From Earliella scabrosa (taxonomy: Eukaryota > Basidiomycota > Agaricomycetes > Polyporales > Polyporaceae): a DNA stretch of 64,000 nt. Position numbers and translations under genes: made by a program. Of the stretch, positions 1 to 13,030 are shown one piece after another. Location of the stretch: NCBI GenBank assembly GCA_022605405.1, contig JABYQQ010000013.1, forward strand, positions 1,426,001 to 1,490,000, read 5' to 3'. Position 1 is the first letter of the stretch; the number at the start of each line of letters is the position of its first letter. The notes under the pieces were generated by a model. That model ran no database searches and was not told where the DNA came from. It saw only the letters and a program-made list of their open reading frames with translations.

Positions 1-248
1 ATATCGAGACAAGCGTGTTCGCGAGAGGCCTGCAGTCATCGTGCACCGTACAGCAAGTCGAGTGCAAAGGCGCCCGTGACCGTGCTTTCGGTGGCTCGGA
101 CCGCTCGAGATTGCGGGCCGGCGCGAACTCCTGACTCGAAGACGAAGTTTGAACTCTACGACATTGACAGTGTACAACGGATTCGGGTCCGTGATTGATA
201 GCATGCTAGTACAGTGCGACAGCAAAGATGCAAGAGAAGAATCTAAGT

Positions 249-1910
249 CTAGGTGTACTTCACGCGTAGAGACAGATTAAAGGGAAGAGTCGTAGCCGTG
301 ACTGTGATCTCCCCGCCGTCTGGGACCAACTCTGACACCTTCTTCTCAAGGTTCGGACGGGTTGCTTGCTCGAGCTGCGGTGGTGCCTGGAAGTAGATCT
401 GCTTGTCCGGCGTGGACAACGATGGCCTCTTCACTTGGCTGGAGAGCGCAGTCAGTGATAGCACTACAAGCTCGGATGCTATCCACTTACATGTCTTGCC
501 TTTCGACAAGCATCTCAATCAACCGCTCCACTGTCCACTCCTTGCTAATCGAGATGTCGAGGGATTCACCGCCACATACGGGACAGTCCTGACGCTTCTC
601 GTGCTCGAAGGTGTACGAGTAGACACTGTCAGTCCCGATGAGCATGAAGTAGTTGTTCAAGAAGGCGGCAGAGCTCGTCGCGATCTTGAAGGCTTCGTTA
701 CAACACGAGGCTAGGTAGCATTCGTCAGCCGTACTCCTGATGGTTATTGCATAGTAGGACATACCAGCGATGATTGCGTTCGTTGACGCAATAGCGGGAA
801 TGATGTTCTTGACTACGCCTTGCGTTAGCGAATATGTGACACCTTCAATCTTGAACTCCTTGGCACGAGCAAGGGCAACCTGATACAACCAGGTGATGTG
901 CTCCGGATTGTCAGTGTCCATCTTCTTCTCTGTGGGAACAAGTAAGTGGATGTCCCTCTGACTCGCTGAAGGAGACATACCACCATGGACGCGGGGCCAT
1001 TCTAGTACTGATGCCCACTCTATACAGTGCTCAGGGAGACGAGGGGTGTTCGCAATGGTACAGATCGGGAACGCGGTCGGTTTGTTGAGCATGTCTAGGG
1101 AGCACTCATAGCAAGACGTAACGGTGGGTAGGATCACGCGAGCCTGCCCCTTGAAGCCTGCATACTATGAGTGTCTGAAGGACCTAGCATACATAGAGGT
1201 TATCACCTTCCGTTCCACCATCGATGAGGGGTTTCAGGCTTTCCGGGTTCTCTGGATCTACCATGTTGACTAGAGTAGCGTTGATCCACCGTCGCGCCTC
1301 AACAGAGTCAAGACCACAGATGATGAGGTTGAACTGCATGTAGTAGTCCTCATCCTTGTCCTGAATCTTGCCGAAATACCTATGTTGGAGTTGATTGACA
1401 CATACAGCCATCCAAACAGGGAGTACATACGGTGTAACCTTCACGCCTGGTACGCGGTTCATGATGAACTCGGCCGCCACAATGGCCTTGGAATTACCAA
1501 CGTCCTTCGGGCTGGTTGCGTATTGGAGCATGCAGGACTGAATAGTTCGGATGACTCACCGGAAGAGGAATTGGCGGTTGAGGTTGCTTATGTCGATCGT
1601 GTCCATGTCTATAACGTGAATATCCTTGAAACCGGATAGAGCCAGGTTGGCTAGGATCTCGCATCCCAGACCACCGGCTCCGATGACTAGAATCTTGCAC
1701 TGTTCCCTCAAAAACTTCTTGACCTAACATACAGAGCCGTGTCTAGATCTATACGCGTTGAGTACAGTGTATGAAGCGCACCTCATCTCCCGCAGAGAAG
1801 GATGGGTCCGTCCTAGGACCTGGTTTGTCGAGGATCTGGTCGACATGGTGGTAGCGACCCTCCCAATCGCTTGACGACGCGTTTCCGTTGACTACAACGG
1901 CGGCGGCCAT
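249..1910 (-). CDS. UBA3: NEDD8-activating enzyme E1 catalytic subunit (UBA3-like)
   Basis: Catalytic half of the heterodimeric E1 that adenylates NEDD8/Rub1 and passes it as a thioester to Ubc12, for cullin neddylation. The start at 1910 opens with MAAAVVVNG. An early exon near 1570-1720 carries the nucleotide-binding motif [10 protein letters not shown] followed by [15 protein letters not shown]. The exon at 1184-1531 has the adenylation region ([23 protein letters not shown]). The exon at about 487-1137 has the zinc-ligand pair CYEC and later CPVCGG, and the catalytic cysteine context [19 protein letters not shown]. The last exon ends at 249 and encodes the E2-binding ubiquitin-like tail. 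The order and about 430-residue length match UBA3. UBA2 and UBA1 are less likely because the cysteine context and compact tail are UBA3-like. It is divergent from RCL1 with about 230 bp between start codons. Exact exon edges are not all resolved. Confidence 0.93.
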
Positions 1911-2139
1911 GATCAGACTCGATTGCGGGTGATGGGTGGCTTCAGGGAGCGTATGGGGAAGAAGGGCGAACAGCCTCAAGGTGAGGACGCGTTGTGGCCG
2001 GACAAGCTGCAGTAAGCATCTAGACGCCCAAGATCTGAATACGCGAGCGTTTCGCACTTTTTGATCGAGAACGCGCTTGGGCTCCCCTTTCGTCCGCCTT
2101 TTGCTCTTCTCTCTCGTCTTCGTGTTCTTTGCCCTCGAA

Positions 2140-3616
2140 ATGACACAGGCACCGACCGTCTTGCAGTTCAGTGGTCATCAGTATCTCCGGCATCGTCTTG
2201 TGCTGTCCATACTCAGCGGAAAACCCGTGCGCATCGACAAAATCCGGTCGGACGACAAGAATCCTGGTCTACGAGGTACGCAAGGTCATTCTTCATCCGC
2301 CGTGCAGTGTGCTCATTGTGAAGCCTCGTGCTTTCTCAGACTATGAAGTCAGCTTGTTGAGGCTGCTTGAACGCGTGACAAATGGGACGGTCATTGAAAT
2401 CTCGGTAACAGGTGCGTGAGGATGGACTTGCCTTTTGGTTTCAGTACCCATGTCGTTCCAGGTACTGCCATCCTCCTCAAACCTGGAATTATCGCCGGGG
2501 GACGAGTTACGCACGAATGTCCCTTGTCGCGCTCAACTGGATACTTCCTCGAACCTGTCATCATGCTCGCGCCGTTCGCGAAGAAGCCACTGCAACTTAC
2601 TCTACGAGGCATCACCACTGACGACAATGACCTCTCTGTAAGTCCCCAATTGCTGTGTTGCTTCCAGGAAACCTATGTCTTTCAAGGTGGACATCATACG
2701 AACTGTTACGCTACCTCATCTGCAACTATTTGGCGTGTCAGAAGGGCTGGAACTTCGAGTACGTCCCACCTATTCATGCATATCAACTGCGGTCATTGAC
2801 TTGTTCCAGATTAAGAAGCGCGGAAGTCCACCTCAAGGAGGCGGCGAAGTGCAGTTCTTATGTCCCATCGTGAAGCAGGTCAAGACCCTCAACTTCGTTG
2901 ACCCGGGCAAAATAAAGCGGATACGAGGTATCTCGTAAGTACAACTTATACCAGTGGTGTACGTTTCCGCTAAGAGGCTGTACTCATGCAGGCATGCTGT
3001 CCGAGTGAATCCACAATTTTCGAATCGAATGATCGAAGCGTCCCGCTCGGTTCTTAATCGCTACATTCCAGACATATATCTGTACTCTGATGTGTACAAG
3101 GGAGAAGACAGCGGAAAGTAAGGCTTGCTTTACTTGTACTAAACGTAACGTGCAGACACTCACGAGTCACAAAGATCGCCAGGTTACGCACTCAGTCTAC
3201 TCGCAGAGTCCACGACTGGCGCCATGCACTGTGCAGAAGCCATCTCAAAACCTGGCGTGCCTCCAGAAGACATCGCCCTTCTAGCCTCAAGGGCCTTACT
3301 CGCGGAAATCAAGAGGGGAGGCTGCGTGGATCGACAACATCAGTCATTGGTGTTGCTCATGATGGTCCTTGGCAGCGAGGACGTCGGCCGGTGTAGGATG
3401 GGCGAACCTACAGCGCGAACGTAAGTAACCTCGTTGTCTCTTACTTCTCATCCACAGCTGATCTACTTCAGGATACAATTTTTGCGCGATGTGAAGGAGT
3501 GCTTTGGCACGGCCTTCAAAATTGTCCCAGCGGATGCTACGGAGTCAAGCACGCCCGATCTTCTGTACTCGTGCTACGGCGTGGGCTACGTGAACGCCAA
3601 TCGGTCACTGGCTTGA
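2140..3616 (+). CDS. RCL1: RNA 3'-terminal phosphate cyclase-like protein (RCL1)
   Basis: Nucleolar SSU-processome factor that works with Bms1 in early pre-rRNA cleavage and 18S maturation. It is a cyclase-fold protein thought to lack cyclase activity. The start at 2140 (MTQAPTVLQFSGHQYLRH) opens the RTC fold. Later exons contain SGKPVRIDKIRSDD, VTNGTVIEISVTG, FLEPVIMLAPFAKKPLQ, LRGITTDDNDLSVD, KKRGSPPQGGGEVQF and the C-terminal RGGCVDRQHQSLVLLMMVLG. All are diagnostic for the Rcl1 branch, as opposed to catalytic RtcA. The final exon runs LRDVKECFGTAF to YVNANRSLA and stops at 3616. Length is about 375 residues over at least seven exons, normal for the family. It shares a short divergent promoter region with UBA3. 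Confidence 0.95.
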
Positions 3617-3759
3617 TGATCATAGCCGTTCATGGATAGATCTACAGCACGTTACAATCCTAGTGGTCAACATCTCAGCGTCAGCCTCAGGCAGCTTTCA
3701 CAGTCGTCGAGCAACGGCGCTTGAAGCGTCCGATAGTGACTGCGCTGGACTGTGCCAAC

Positions 3760-4180
3760 CAGTCATGCAGAGTTTAAGGCTCCAGTTGGAATTTTGGCAA
3801 GAGACCATCTTGCTACTTCGCTGACTTATGAAATCGCGTTGCGTGGTGCCTATAGCAGACAAATCTTCGGTTGCTCACAGGAAGCCTTGCCCTGGCTGAG
3901 TCCCAGGCATTCAGGGACGGCGATGAGACACCTGTCGCATGTAGGTTTGTGATGGGGTCTCTGGTGCGCGCAGGCCGATCGTCAGCTTGAGGAACTAATT
4001 CATCAGCACAGCGCAGGTGGGCATGACACACTCAACACTCATGACACACCGACTAGTGGCTTGACGTTCCCAGTTGGCTGGTTATGCAACATCTTGACCG
4101 ACCAAGGTGCAGATTTCGTGAAGCTCCAGTCTCCGGTCCTTCCAACCCACAGGGCAATCTTCGAAGTTCTATATCAATGA
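3760..4180 (+). other. Possible exon fragments of an unidentified gene
   Basis: Two open stretches look coding and can be joined by GT-AG signals. One, about 3890-3940, reads SLALAESQAFRDGDETPVA. The other, from about 3975 to the stop at 4180, starts QADRQLEELIHQHSAGG and includes LTFPVGWLCNILTDQGADF before ending EVLYQ. I do not recognise a family, see no convincing start codon, and cannot tell a short gene from a decayed one. It sits between RCL1 and GMC oxidoreductase 1. The rest of 3617-4682 shows nothing else. Confidence 0.22.
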
Positions 4181-4682
4181 GATGTACCTCAAGAGAACCT
4201 GTCGAGATTAAGCCCGAACAAACCTCCGTCTGTTCACGGCAGTTGCTGCTCCATGTGAGTTTTCATCTCCTTATCAAGTCGTCACTATCTTCATTGCCGC
4301 CGCGCTGTGGGTAACATCCCCTTGTTTCATTAAGCCATCGCACGCCGAAGCGCAGCACTGTCACGGCTATACAGCTTGCCGAGCCCGGGATGGCCTTTGT
4401 ATAGTCCTTCCATCATGCATACCGACGCGCCGGAGCCCGGGGTTGACGCATTGGCCGGATACGGAGACGAGCCATGCTCAAACCGGCGGCAGACTTCAGG
4501 TGTGCGCTACGCTCGCGTTGTAACGGTTGCCTGTAGGGGTTTCATCGGCCATGCCCGGCTTCGAAAGGCAGGATATTCCTGTCGCTATATGTAGTGTGGT
4601 GCTCATCAAGCCTGGCAACAGACAGCGGTCCTGACCCTCTCGCCAACGTCGCTCACGAACCCTAGGGCCCAAGTCGCGACAC

Positions 4683-7549
4683 ATGTTTACTAAATCGTTT
4701 GGCGTCGCGTTATGCGCGATATCCTATGTCTCATTCGTCCAGGCAGGTATGTGCATCACGAAGCCTCGCTACTTGCCATTTCTAAGGTTTGAACGCTCAT
4801 TGTATGTCATTCAGGCAACGGCGCGGTCTTCGATTACGTTGTGATAGGTATAATCGACTTTGCCTTGATGGCCTCTCTATCTCCTGCTAACGCTGGCGGA
4901 ATGTTAGGTGGCGGAACTGCAGGGCTCGTGGTTGCCGCTCGTCTGGCTGAAAACCCGAACGTCACTGTGGCGGTGATAGAAGCTGGCATACACCACATCA
5001 ATGAACCTCTCGTTGACACTCCAGGCAAGCTCGACCGTTCACTTACTAACTGTAGGTATGAACGAGCTGATGCCGAATCCGGGAAGGGCTTTTCGCGCAA
5101 ACACTTGGGAATCCTGCCTTTGACTGGGGCTTCTCCACTGAGCCACAGACGGGCTTGAACAACAACACAATCCTGTACTCGCGGGGTAAGATGCTCGGGG
5201 GCTCCAGCGGCCTCAACTTCATGGTGTGGGACAGGGCGTCAGCCAAGGACTACGATGCATGGGAAACGGTCAGCAGCGCTACACATAGTTCAAGAGCGGA
5301 TTGATTCATTGCGAGTTCAGCTTGGCGCGACAGGCTGGAATTGGCAGACTCTGCTCCCCTACTTCAAGAAAGCGGAGACGGTGGCCCCGCAGACAGAGCA
5401 GCTGTTTCCAGACGCTCACGCAGTGCCCGAGTCTGTATTCAACAACTTCCATGGACGCTTCGGCCCGCTTCAGGTATGTCCCGAAACGTTGTGACGTCTA
5501 CATTGCTTAACGCTCCCCCAGGCATCATACAATGTCATCTACAGCAATATCACAGCACCTTACGTGGAAACGTTCAATGGCCTGAATATTCCCACAAATA
5601 GCGATCCGGTAATATCCAACATTTATTTTGTTCTTCATGGTCACTCATACCATACGAGTAGTATATGGGGAATGCAACAGGCATATACAATACCGAAATG
5701 ACCATCGATCGTGTCAAGGACCGTGGAACACGGTCTTATTCCGCGAGCACCTACTTCAATATCAGCATGGACAAGCCCAACTTCGCGGTCTTCCTGGCCA
5801 CACAGGTAATGTACACTGGCTTATGGGTTTAGCCTTATACAACTTACCCTTGCATAGGCGACCAAGATCAATCTGTCCAAGACTAAAGGAAGTTTGCGAG
5901 CTTGCAGTGTAAACGTTGTTGCGGTTAATCACACTGGATTGACGGGCACGATCCAAGCACGAAAGGAAGTTATACTGGCAGCCGGTGAGCGTTTGTTCAC
6001 TCACTTACCACCAATCTGCAACTGACGTAGACCCCCAGGCTCTGTTCAGACGCCGCAATTGCTCGAATTGTCTGGTAGGTTCTGTATCTATTCGTTCAGT
6101 GGATTGAGGCTGATGGCCAATGTAGGGATTGGTAATAAAACCATCCTCAATTCGGTAGGGATCAAGGCACTTGTCGATTTACCCGGGGTTGGTGAGAACC
6201 TACAGGTACGTAGAACCGCGCCCTGTTACCGTGCTTGAGACCCAAATGACTTGCAGGATCATACTCTTCTTCCGCAAGATTTCGAGATACAGAACACATT
6301 TTTCACAAACGGTACGAGACAGCTCGATGAAATGCTCAATGAGTGCTGACCTAGCACGGCAGACGAACTCAGGAACAACGCAACTTTCCTAGCTGAACAA
6401 CAAGCAGAGTAGTATGTATCGCATCTCAGCTTTGCCTCATGCGTACTCAACACCCTTCATGCAGTGCGGTGAACCACACTGGGATGTTCGCTGCCACTCA
6501 GTTTGTGCTGGCCTTCCCTCCCGCGCGCTCTGTCGTTTCGGATCGAGTGATGTCCTCGCTACGCTCCAAAGCCATGACGATGTTGGGCTCCAAAACCCTA
6601 TCCCCGTTGGAGAGAGCTCAGTTCACGCTTCAGGCCCAATGGCTAGAGGAAACCGACATCGCGTTTTTGGAGTATCTTATGTTCGCCACGGGTGGCCTGA
6701 CGGTTGTTCCTCCTGCACCCAACTCAACTTATGTCACGATGTGGGTTGCTCTGATGGTGAGTAACAGTAATGATTCTAGCTTTATAGCGTATCATTTAAC
6801 GTTGATCCATACAAGCGTCCGTTCAGCCGAGGTGCAGTGGTACGCCGACCCTCACGGCGCCGAATACTTATTGCTGATGGCGACATTATGTAGCACATCA
6901 AATCCCGCGACCCATTGGTTCAACCCACGATAGACCCAAGATATCTCACCAATGACTTCGGTGTGTCTTTGCGCTGGCTCTAGCGTCCTCGCGCAAGACT
7001 CACCATGTATATATGCTCTCGGCAGACGTTGAGCTCGCGATCGAGAGCACCAAGTTCGTGCGCCATGTAACGGAAAGCCAACCCTTGGCCTCCTTTGTGG
7101 TCGCCCCGCACCAACCAACCGTTGCTGAAGTGTCGACTGATGCGGAATGGCTCGAGTAAGCAGGCGAGCCATAGTTTGGTCACCGTTCTACGCACTCACC
7201 GTACTTCAGCTACATCAAGACGTTTGTTGGGACCATCTACCACCCAATGGGCACTGCGGCAATGCTCCCGCTCGCACGCGGAGGTATGAATCTTGTGGAT
7301 CCCTTCAAAAGTTGACAGCTTAATTCGCCATGATACCACTAGGTGTTGTGGACCCTACGACGCTGAAGGTGTACGGAACGTCCAACCTTCGAGTGGTGGA
7401 CGCGTCCATCATACCTCTCATTCCTGCGACTCATCCAGTGGCGACGATATATGCGATCGCGGAGAGGGTAGGTGGCGTCGCATCTCGCACCAAATATTTG
7501 ACGATCAGCTTTCTTGCAGGCTGCAGACATGATCAAGGGGCTTGTCTAG
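4683..7549 (+). CDS. GMC oxidoreductase 1, secreted (aryl-alcohol-oxidase-like)
   Basis: FAD-dependent glucose-methanol-choline family oxidase/dehydrogenase that oxidises an alcohol, typically yielding an aldehyde and H2O2 in secreted fungal members. The start at 4683 gives a hydrophobic signal peptide (MFTKSFGVALCAISYVSFVQA). The FAD-binding Rossmann motif GGGTAGLVVAARLAE follows near residue 35. Next come the first GMC signature (RGKMLGGSSGLNFMVWDR), the second signature (SVQTPQLLELSG, split by an intron), and the C-terminal catalytic histidines in IYHPMGTAAML and THPVATIYAIAER. The protein ends AADMIKGLV at 7549. I traced an intact reading frame across more than a dozen introns, including the short exon DELRNNATFLAEQQAEY at about 6364-6411. 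Closest relative in the window is GMC 2 (25546-28418), with nearly the same exon plan. Substrate unknown: aryl alcohol, aliphatic alcohol and other AAO-clade substrates remain possible. Confidence 0.9.
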
Positions 7550-8303
7550 TCGGATGTGTATTGGGGATGACTCTTAGTGATCGATCGTCGTATTCTATAC
7601 ACGAATGTTGCACCATTTCTGGCTTGTTGGACGGAGAGATTCTCCTTGGGCCTCACTTGGAAGGCCTGTATGTGATTTGGGCCGCTAGTGTATACTCACA
7701 TAGTGCAGGATTCATTTCGGACCTACGACCTAGCCTCAACAGAGACAAGCTTGACGACTCGGGTCACTATGACGAACCGTCCTTCATATTGACGATCATT
7801 TCGACTCGTGAGTCGTGACAGAGTGAACTTCAGCCTTTGGATTGCGCTACTCTGAGCTCACCCTTAACGAGTCACGACATGACCGCCGATCTCGCAACTT
7901 CAACGAGAACTTGAACACACTGACAACTCGTCTCCGACTGGGGCCAAGCGTCCGGGCCGGGGTCATGGCCCGGCGCTTCGGTCGCTGATGTAAGCTCGAA
8001 CAGACATTCCAGAGTCCCAGTCTCTGCGCATCACGGTCCTCTCGAAAGATGAACTCCTCAAGCTGAGGTGATCAAGGCGAGGGACGCCCTGTGCTTGCCC
8101 CAGTAAGTAGAGCCCGATACTATTCATCTTGATGGGAGTCCGGAGTTAGTCTGAGTGCCCTCACCATTCAAGTTGACTGGTCAGCGCACCGATGCTGTCT
8201 GGCGAAGACCTCCCGGGCCATCCTTCGACCGCTCGAGCGGCGCGGTGAACGCTGGATTGGCTTTCGAAGCATGCTTTCCATCTTCCCTCGTGATGACAGT
8301 TAC

Positions 8304-8310
8304 TATATAA
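8304..8310 (+). promoter_or_regulatory. TATA box of the P450 gene
   Basis: TATATAA lies about 60 bp upstream of the ATG at 8370. It also lies downstream of an alternative in-frame ATG at 8271, so it favours 8370 as the real start. The rest of 7550-8369 contains no recognisable gene. Confidence 0.5.
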
Positions 8311-8369
8311 TGTCCGGGGCCACGGTTGGCAATGGGTGCACCCCTTTCACTGGTCCCGACTCCCCACCC

Positions 8370-10634
8370 ATGACGCTCACAGATCCCGTCTACGACTCTC
8401 AATTGCTCAGCACCTTAGCTCTGTTTGCTTTGGTATGCTCGCTTTGTGTGACTGGTCCCGACAACGTTGACTCACCTACTTCACTCAGGTAGCGCATCAA
8501 GTCTTCAGAAGATACGAGACCTTCTCGTTTCTCGCACATGCTGGTCTTCTCCTCTTTCCCCCCCTCCTCGCTATCCAATGCTCGGCACGGCAACTCAACT
8601 GGACGTCACTTTCTCCCAAGGGTCTTCTCCTCTGCTACACATTCTACTACTTCGTTCTTGGAGTGTCCGTCATCGCATATCGACTGTCTCCTATTCATCC
8701 TCTGTCACGATATCCCGGCCCTGTGGCCTACAAGGTATCGAAGCTTGTTTGGGCATACCAATCGTTGGACGGATACTCGCACAAACGCCTTAAGACCCTG
8801 CATGAACACTACGGAGATGTGGTCAGGATAGGCGCGTGTATCGCCATCTGCTACCCCACGCCGCAAGCGAACTAATCGTACTCGTAACATCACTGGCAGG
8901 TCCTAACGAGATATCTTTCCGAGACGCAAACGCCATCGGACCTATTCTCGGCGCGGCCGGTGTTCCCAAGAGCACATGTGAGTTCGATGTCTGCGTTCAC
9001 ACGCGGGTGACAAGCCTGACGCTGTCTGCAAGATTATATTGGGACGACGCTGGGCAGAATCACGAACGACGTTGATATCATGTTCGTTGGTATCATGAAC
9101 CCTGAGGAACATCTGCGGCGTCGTCGAGCCTGGAATCGCGCGTTCAGTACTGCAGCCATCAAGGGCTACGAAGACCTCGTCGCAGCGCGTGCTCGTCTCT
9201 TGATTGACAAATTGGGAGAGCAGCCAGGAGAGGTGTCGCTGAACAAGTGGATGAACAACTTCTCGTGAGTGGTGTTCTTGAGATATACACCTCCTGACAC
9301 TGAGCCTCGGCCAGCTACGACATCATGTGCGACATGGCGTAAGTTCTCACAACGAGTGTTACTATCATTCTGTAACTCATCGCATGGCGCTCATGCTCAG
9401 CTTCGGCGGCGGCTCGGAGCTCTTGAAAGAGGGCGACGAGAACAATCTGTGGGCTGTCATAGAGGAGGGTGTCGAGTACGTCGCGAGCTCTTCTCACCAT
9501 CAAGTAGTCTGGTTCAATTGCACTGACACTCGCGCAGGTTCGCTTTCTTTTTCTCTCACGTTCCCTGGCTGGCCGCATATGTCGGCCGCATTCCAGGCGC
9601 TGCCGGCCCCCTGGATACTCTCATCTCCCATTCTCACAATCTTGCGGCGGAGCGTCTGAAGCGAGGTTCCGACAGACGTGACCTATATCATTACCTCGTA
9701 AGTAAGCTCGATGGGACGATTGCGATGAAGCATGCGACTCACAATACCATCTGACAGAGCAATGAGGATCTCCGGGATAGACCCCCTCCAACTATGAGGC
9801 AGATGCAGGACGACGGACTACTGGCCGTAGTTGCAGGCGCGGATACGACTGCAAGTGCTCTTACGTGTCTGTTCTTCTCCCTTGCTACCCACCCTGGCGC
9901 GAACGCTACTTTGCAAGCCGAAGTGGACAAACACTTCCCCAGAGGAGAAGATCCTCTCCGTTCTGGTGACTATCGGGATATGCACTATCTCACCGCAGTG
10001 ATGTGAGTACTCCGTACGGTGGCCAGCCCGTCAAAGCCCGTGAGCTTTCTAACCGACGCTTTCCACGGTAGAAACGAGACTATGCGTCTTTACCCGCCTG
10101 CTCCCGGAGGCGGTTCGCGCAGGGTACCTCCCCATAACAATGCGATGGTCGTAGGCTCAACGTGCGTCCTCTACTTTACCCATTGTACAAGGTCTCATCC
10201 TTTGCAGAGTAATACCCCCAGGGACGTTCATCTGGGTCCCATCGTATGCCGTCCAACGGGACCCTCGGAACTTCACATTCCCCGACACCTTCTGGCCCGA
10301 ACGCTGGCTCGTCGCGTCTGGCCACCTGCGGCTGCAAGATGCATTGGCAGCGCTCCCGTGCGGAGCGCCAACCACGCCAGCCGCTGTCGACCTCGAGCGC
10401 GACTTCAATTTCATCCACAACGACGTGGCGTGGCTGCCGTTCTCTCACGGGCCGATGAACTGCGCGGGCAAGAATATCGCCATGGTCGAGCTGCGCATGG
10501 TCGTCTGCGCGTTCGTGCACAGGTTCGAGGTTCGGCTGCGGGATGGGTGGGACGTCGGGGAGTTTGAGCGAGGGTTCAAGGACTACTTCACTGCCTCGCG
10601 GCCTGAGCTTCCTGTGCAGCTTCGTGTGCGCTAG
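8370..10634 (+). CDS. Cytochrome P450 monooxygenase
   Basis: Haem-thiolate monooxygenase of the ER membrane. The N-terminus is long and hydrophobic: exon 1 (MTLTDPVYDSQLLSTLALFAL), then a second exon with further membrane-spanning stretches ending in FYYFVLGVSVIAYRLSPIHP. This multi-span anchor is common in basidiomycete P450s related to those annotated as high-nitrogen-upregulated. The proline-rich hinge YPGPVAYK follows. The I-helix oxygen-activation motif is AGADTTAS, the K-helix ExxR is NETMRLYPPAP, and the haem-binding loop is FSHGPMNCAGKNIAM with the cysteine ligand present. The protein ends LPVQLRVR at 10634, about 540 residues and intact. Substrate and CYP family cannot be assigned by eye. 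It lies between a secreted GMC oxidase and a UbiA prenyltransferase, so a role in secondary metabolism is plausible but inferred. Confidence 0.93.
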
Positions 10635-13030
10635 GTGCTGACACGCGTCATGGGGTATCAACCAATAAGCTCGTATTCACTCGTTCGCCTGCGGTCCGTG
10701 ACAGCATCTACGCGAGAAGATGCACCGGTCGGTGAAGCTACACGGCAGGGGTGATTGCGCTCAATGTATGTCCGTGCTCATCAATCTAAACGCCGCGAGA
10801 TGCCTATCCACTGATCGGAGTCACCATATTCCGTGTCAAGTCCGTTCTGGCAGCAATAATAGCATCTTACGTCCTACGCCATCTTACGCTAGAAGACCGC
10901 CCAAGGCCGCTCTTTCTGCGTACACCAGGGCGATCAACGTGCTCCCAATTGTGAGTCGTCCACGCCGAGTATCACGGTCTTTTGGGGATCATGATTCATT
11001 AGATAGCGGCATGGAACAGCGCTGTCGCACTCGTTACGACCAAGACGCCGATGTGCTGCGCTGGGGAGAACGTTGTCCGATTGAGCCGGGATGGTTATGT
11101 GCGCTGTGAGTGGGCAGACCTCTCTGATGTTTTCTGATGTTGGAGTGGAGGTTTGACTGTCGGAGTTCTTATTGTACCGAGCCACGCCTGGTTCGGTAGC
11201 CTTCTGTCTTATCCGTGCTATGGGAGTGTCCTGGCGTTCTCAATGTTCTTAGCCGCCTACGGACCACGGTGCGACGAGGCGCGGAGGCCGCGCTCGGGCT
11301 AGTGCGTGCAAGCATTCTGCATCTTCCGCCGGTGGCTTCGATAGGGCTCGCGATTCTCGAAGGGTCAAGGTAACATGTGGACAGGGACAGCACGCTAATT
11401 GAGAGCCTCAAAGATGAGTCGAAGTAAGACAACGCTCGCAGCATGAATCGCGAGTAACCCCGCTTCTGGTGCGTGTAGCTTCAGCGTGTTCAAGGATTAA
11501 TTGCTGCTGACGCAATCAGTAACGCAACACGTTCCCCCCGACGTTTGATCGGATGACTACTTTAAAGGAAGAAGAAGTATTATCGCCGTCGCCCTGGATA
11601 AGGCGTTCGCTTCGAAGATGCGGCTTCTTGCGACTTTCAACCCCGCTCAAGATTCCGATCATGACCGGATAGGAGAAGACCTCTATTACAGCATCCCGCA
11701 TGAAGCTGTATTTTCTTCAACAACATGAAGTAACCCCGAGCCTGGGCCAGTGGGCGCAAGCTCGATAGTGCTCGCACTCTGAAGCCGGGTGCAGTACGTT
11801 CCTGAAACCTTGCTTGATGTTGATGTACGTGCAGAACGATGAGAGTCGGGGGGGACCGACTGCATTGATCAACATCTTGCTCATGATGGCGTTCTGTACT
11901 GTATTACAGCAATCTGGGAGTGTGACCACTGGAATGACACCGGCATAAAGTTACTCACTGAGTCACCGTGACATTGGCACGATGACCGTGCCACCGCGGA
12001 GGTACGAGCGGATGCAGTAGCTAGCCACTAGCATACTGGATATGTTATTGCCTCTCGTCATTCATGTCTCCCATGCGCTGTACATACGTCCCAGGAGCAG
12101 GGGAACTTCAACTCTCGAGACCTCCATGGAGGTAGGCGCCGGCAGCCACCAAAATCTGAGATAACGGCGCTACGGAACACATCTCGGCAGACAGTTGTCA
12201 TCGGAGCCGAGATACTTGGCATCGGCTATAGGTACTGCCTTGAACCTCTAGTAGAACTGCGACTACTTACCTATCGTCACAGAACTTAACCTTCTAGCGT
12301 CTCCAGCAATCAATGCTAGCGGGACCACGGCCGTCGCCATGATGCGGCGCTGTAATCTGAGTGATCCTGACATTTGTGCGGTCGTTGAGCAGATGTCTCT
12401 GATCTTGGATTGTCACACACTGCATGGGAAGTTGTCAAGTAGGAGGGCAGGTGCTTCTGAGGTTGTTACTCGTAATAATCTTGAGCCCTATACGACTCAG
12501 AACTCCGCCGGCGCCGACGGGACATATGCATGCAGATGCCTAACCGTCAACCAGTCGCACACCCATTCAGCTGTAAGAATTGAGTCCAGTCAAGGAGAGC
12601 TTCGCTGTCTATCCGCGACCGATGGAACTAGAAGCCCTGAAGCAGCGATTGCGGACATGCAGGCCCTAATCTTTATCCTCATCTTCTTCAAATTCGTATC
12701 AGAATGCCAAACCGCGGGCCAGATCCCCAATCTAATAGAGTACAACAACCGTATCGACATGCTGCACAAGAAACCGACAGAATGCCGTAACTCAAGAAGC
12801 CTTCAAACAGGAGTATCCTCGCGCTGAGCGGTCAACTGAGTGACGTCCGCGGATGTCTGGCCAACGCCTACTCCGATCCAGCTCACAACCAATGACCCAC
12901 CCGAACGCAGGTCGCGATGCCCTGGGCCGAGCGATCACGATATGTATAGTCTATAGTATCCGGGCAGCACATGGGCCGCCGTCAACCAGACCTGCGAGAA
13001 CGAAGCAAACTGCGTGAGCGACCCCATCTA
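10635..13030 (+). other. Long stretch without a secure gene
   Basis: No recognisable domain was found in this 2.4 kb. At about 10920-11300 two weakly coding-like plus-strand pieces occur, AYTRAINVLPI followed after a possible intron by IAAWNSAVALVTTKTPMCC, then LLSYPCYGSVLAFSMFLAAYG. They resemble membrane-protein fragments and may be a decayed gene. The 162-codon open frame at 12339-12827 has no family resemblance that I can see. No transposon terminal repeats or reverse transcriptase motifs were seen. Confidence 0.3.

Noticed and set aside
8271..8369. Upstream in-frame ATG for the P450 (33 extra residues)
   Set aside because: The TATATAA element at 8304-8310 lies downstream of it, and the added residues are hydrophilic and unlike P450 N-termini.
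12339..12827. Plus-strand open frame of 162 codons
   Set aside because: No family resemblance, no splice or promoter support, and composition like the surrounding non-coding DNA.
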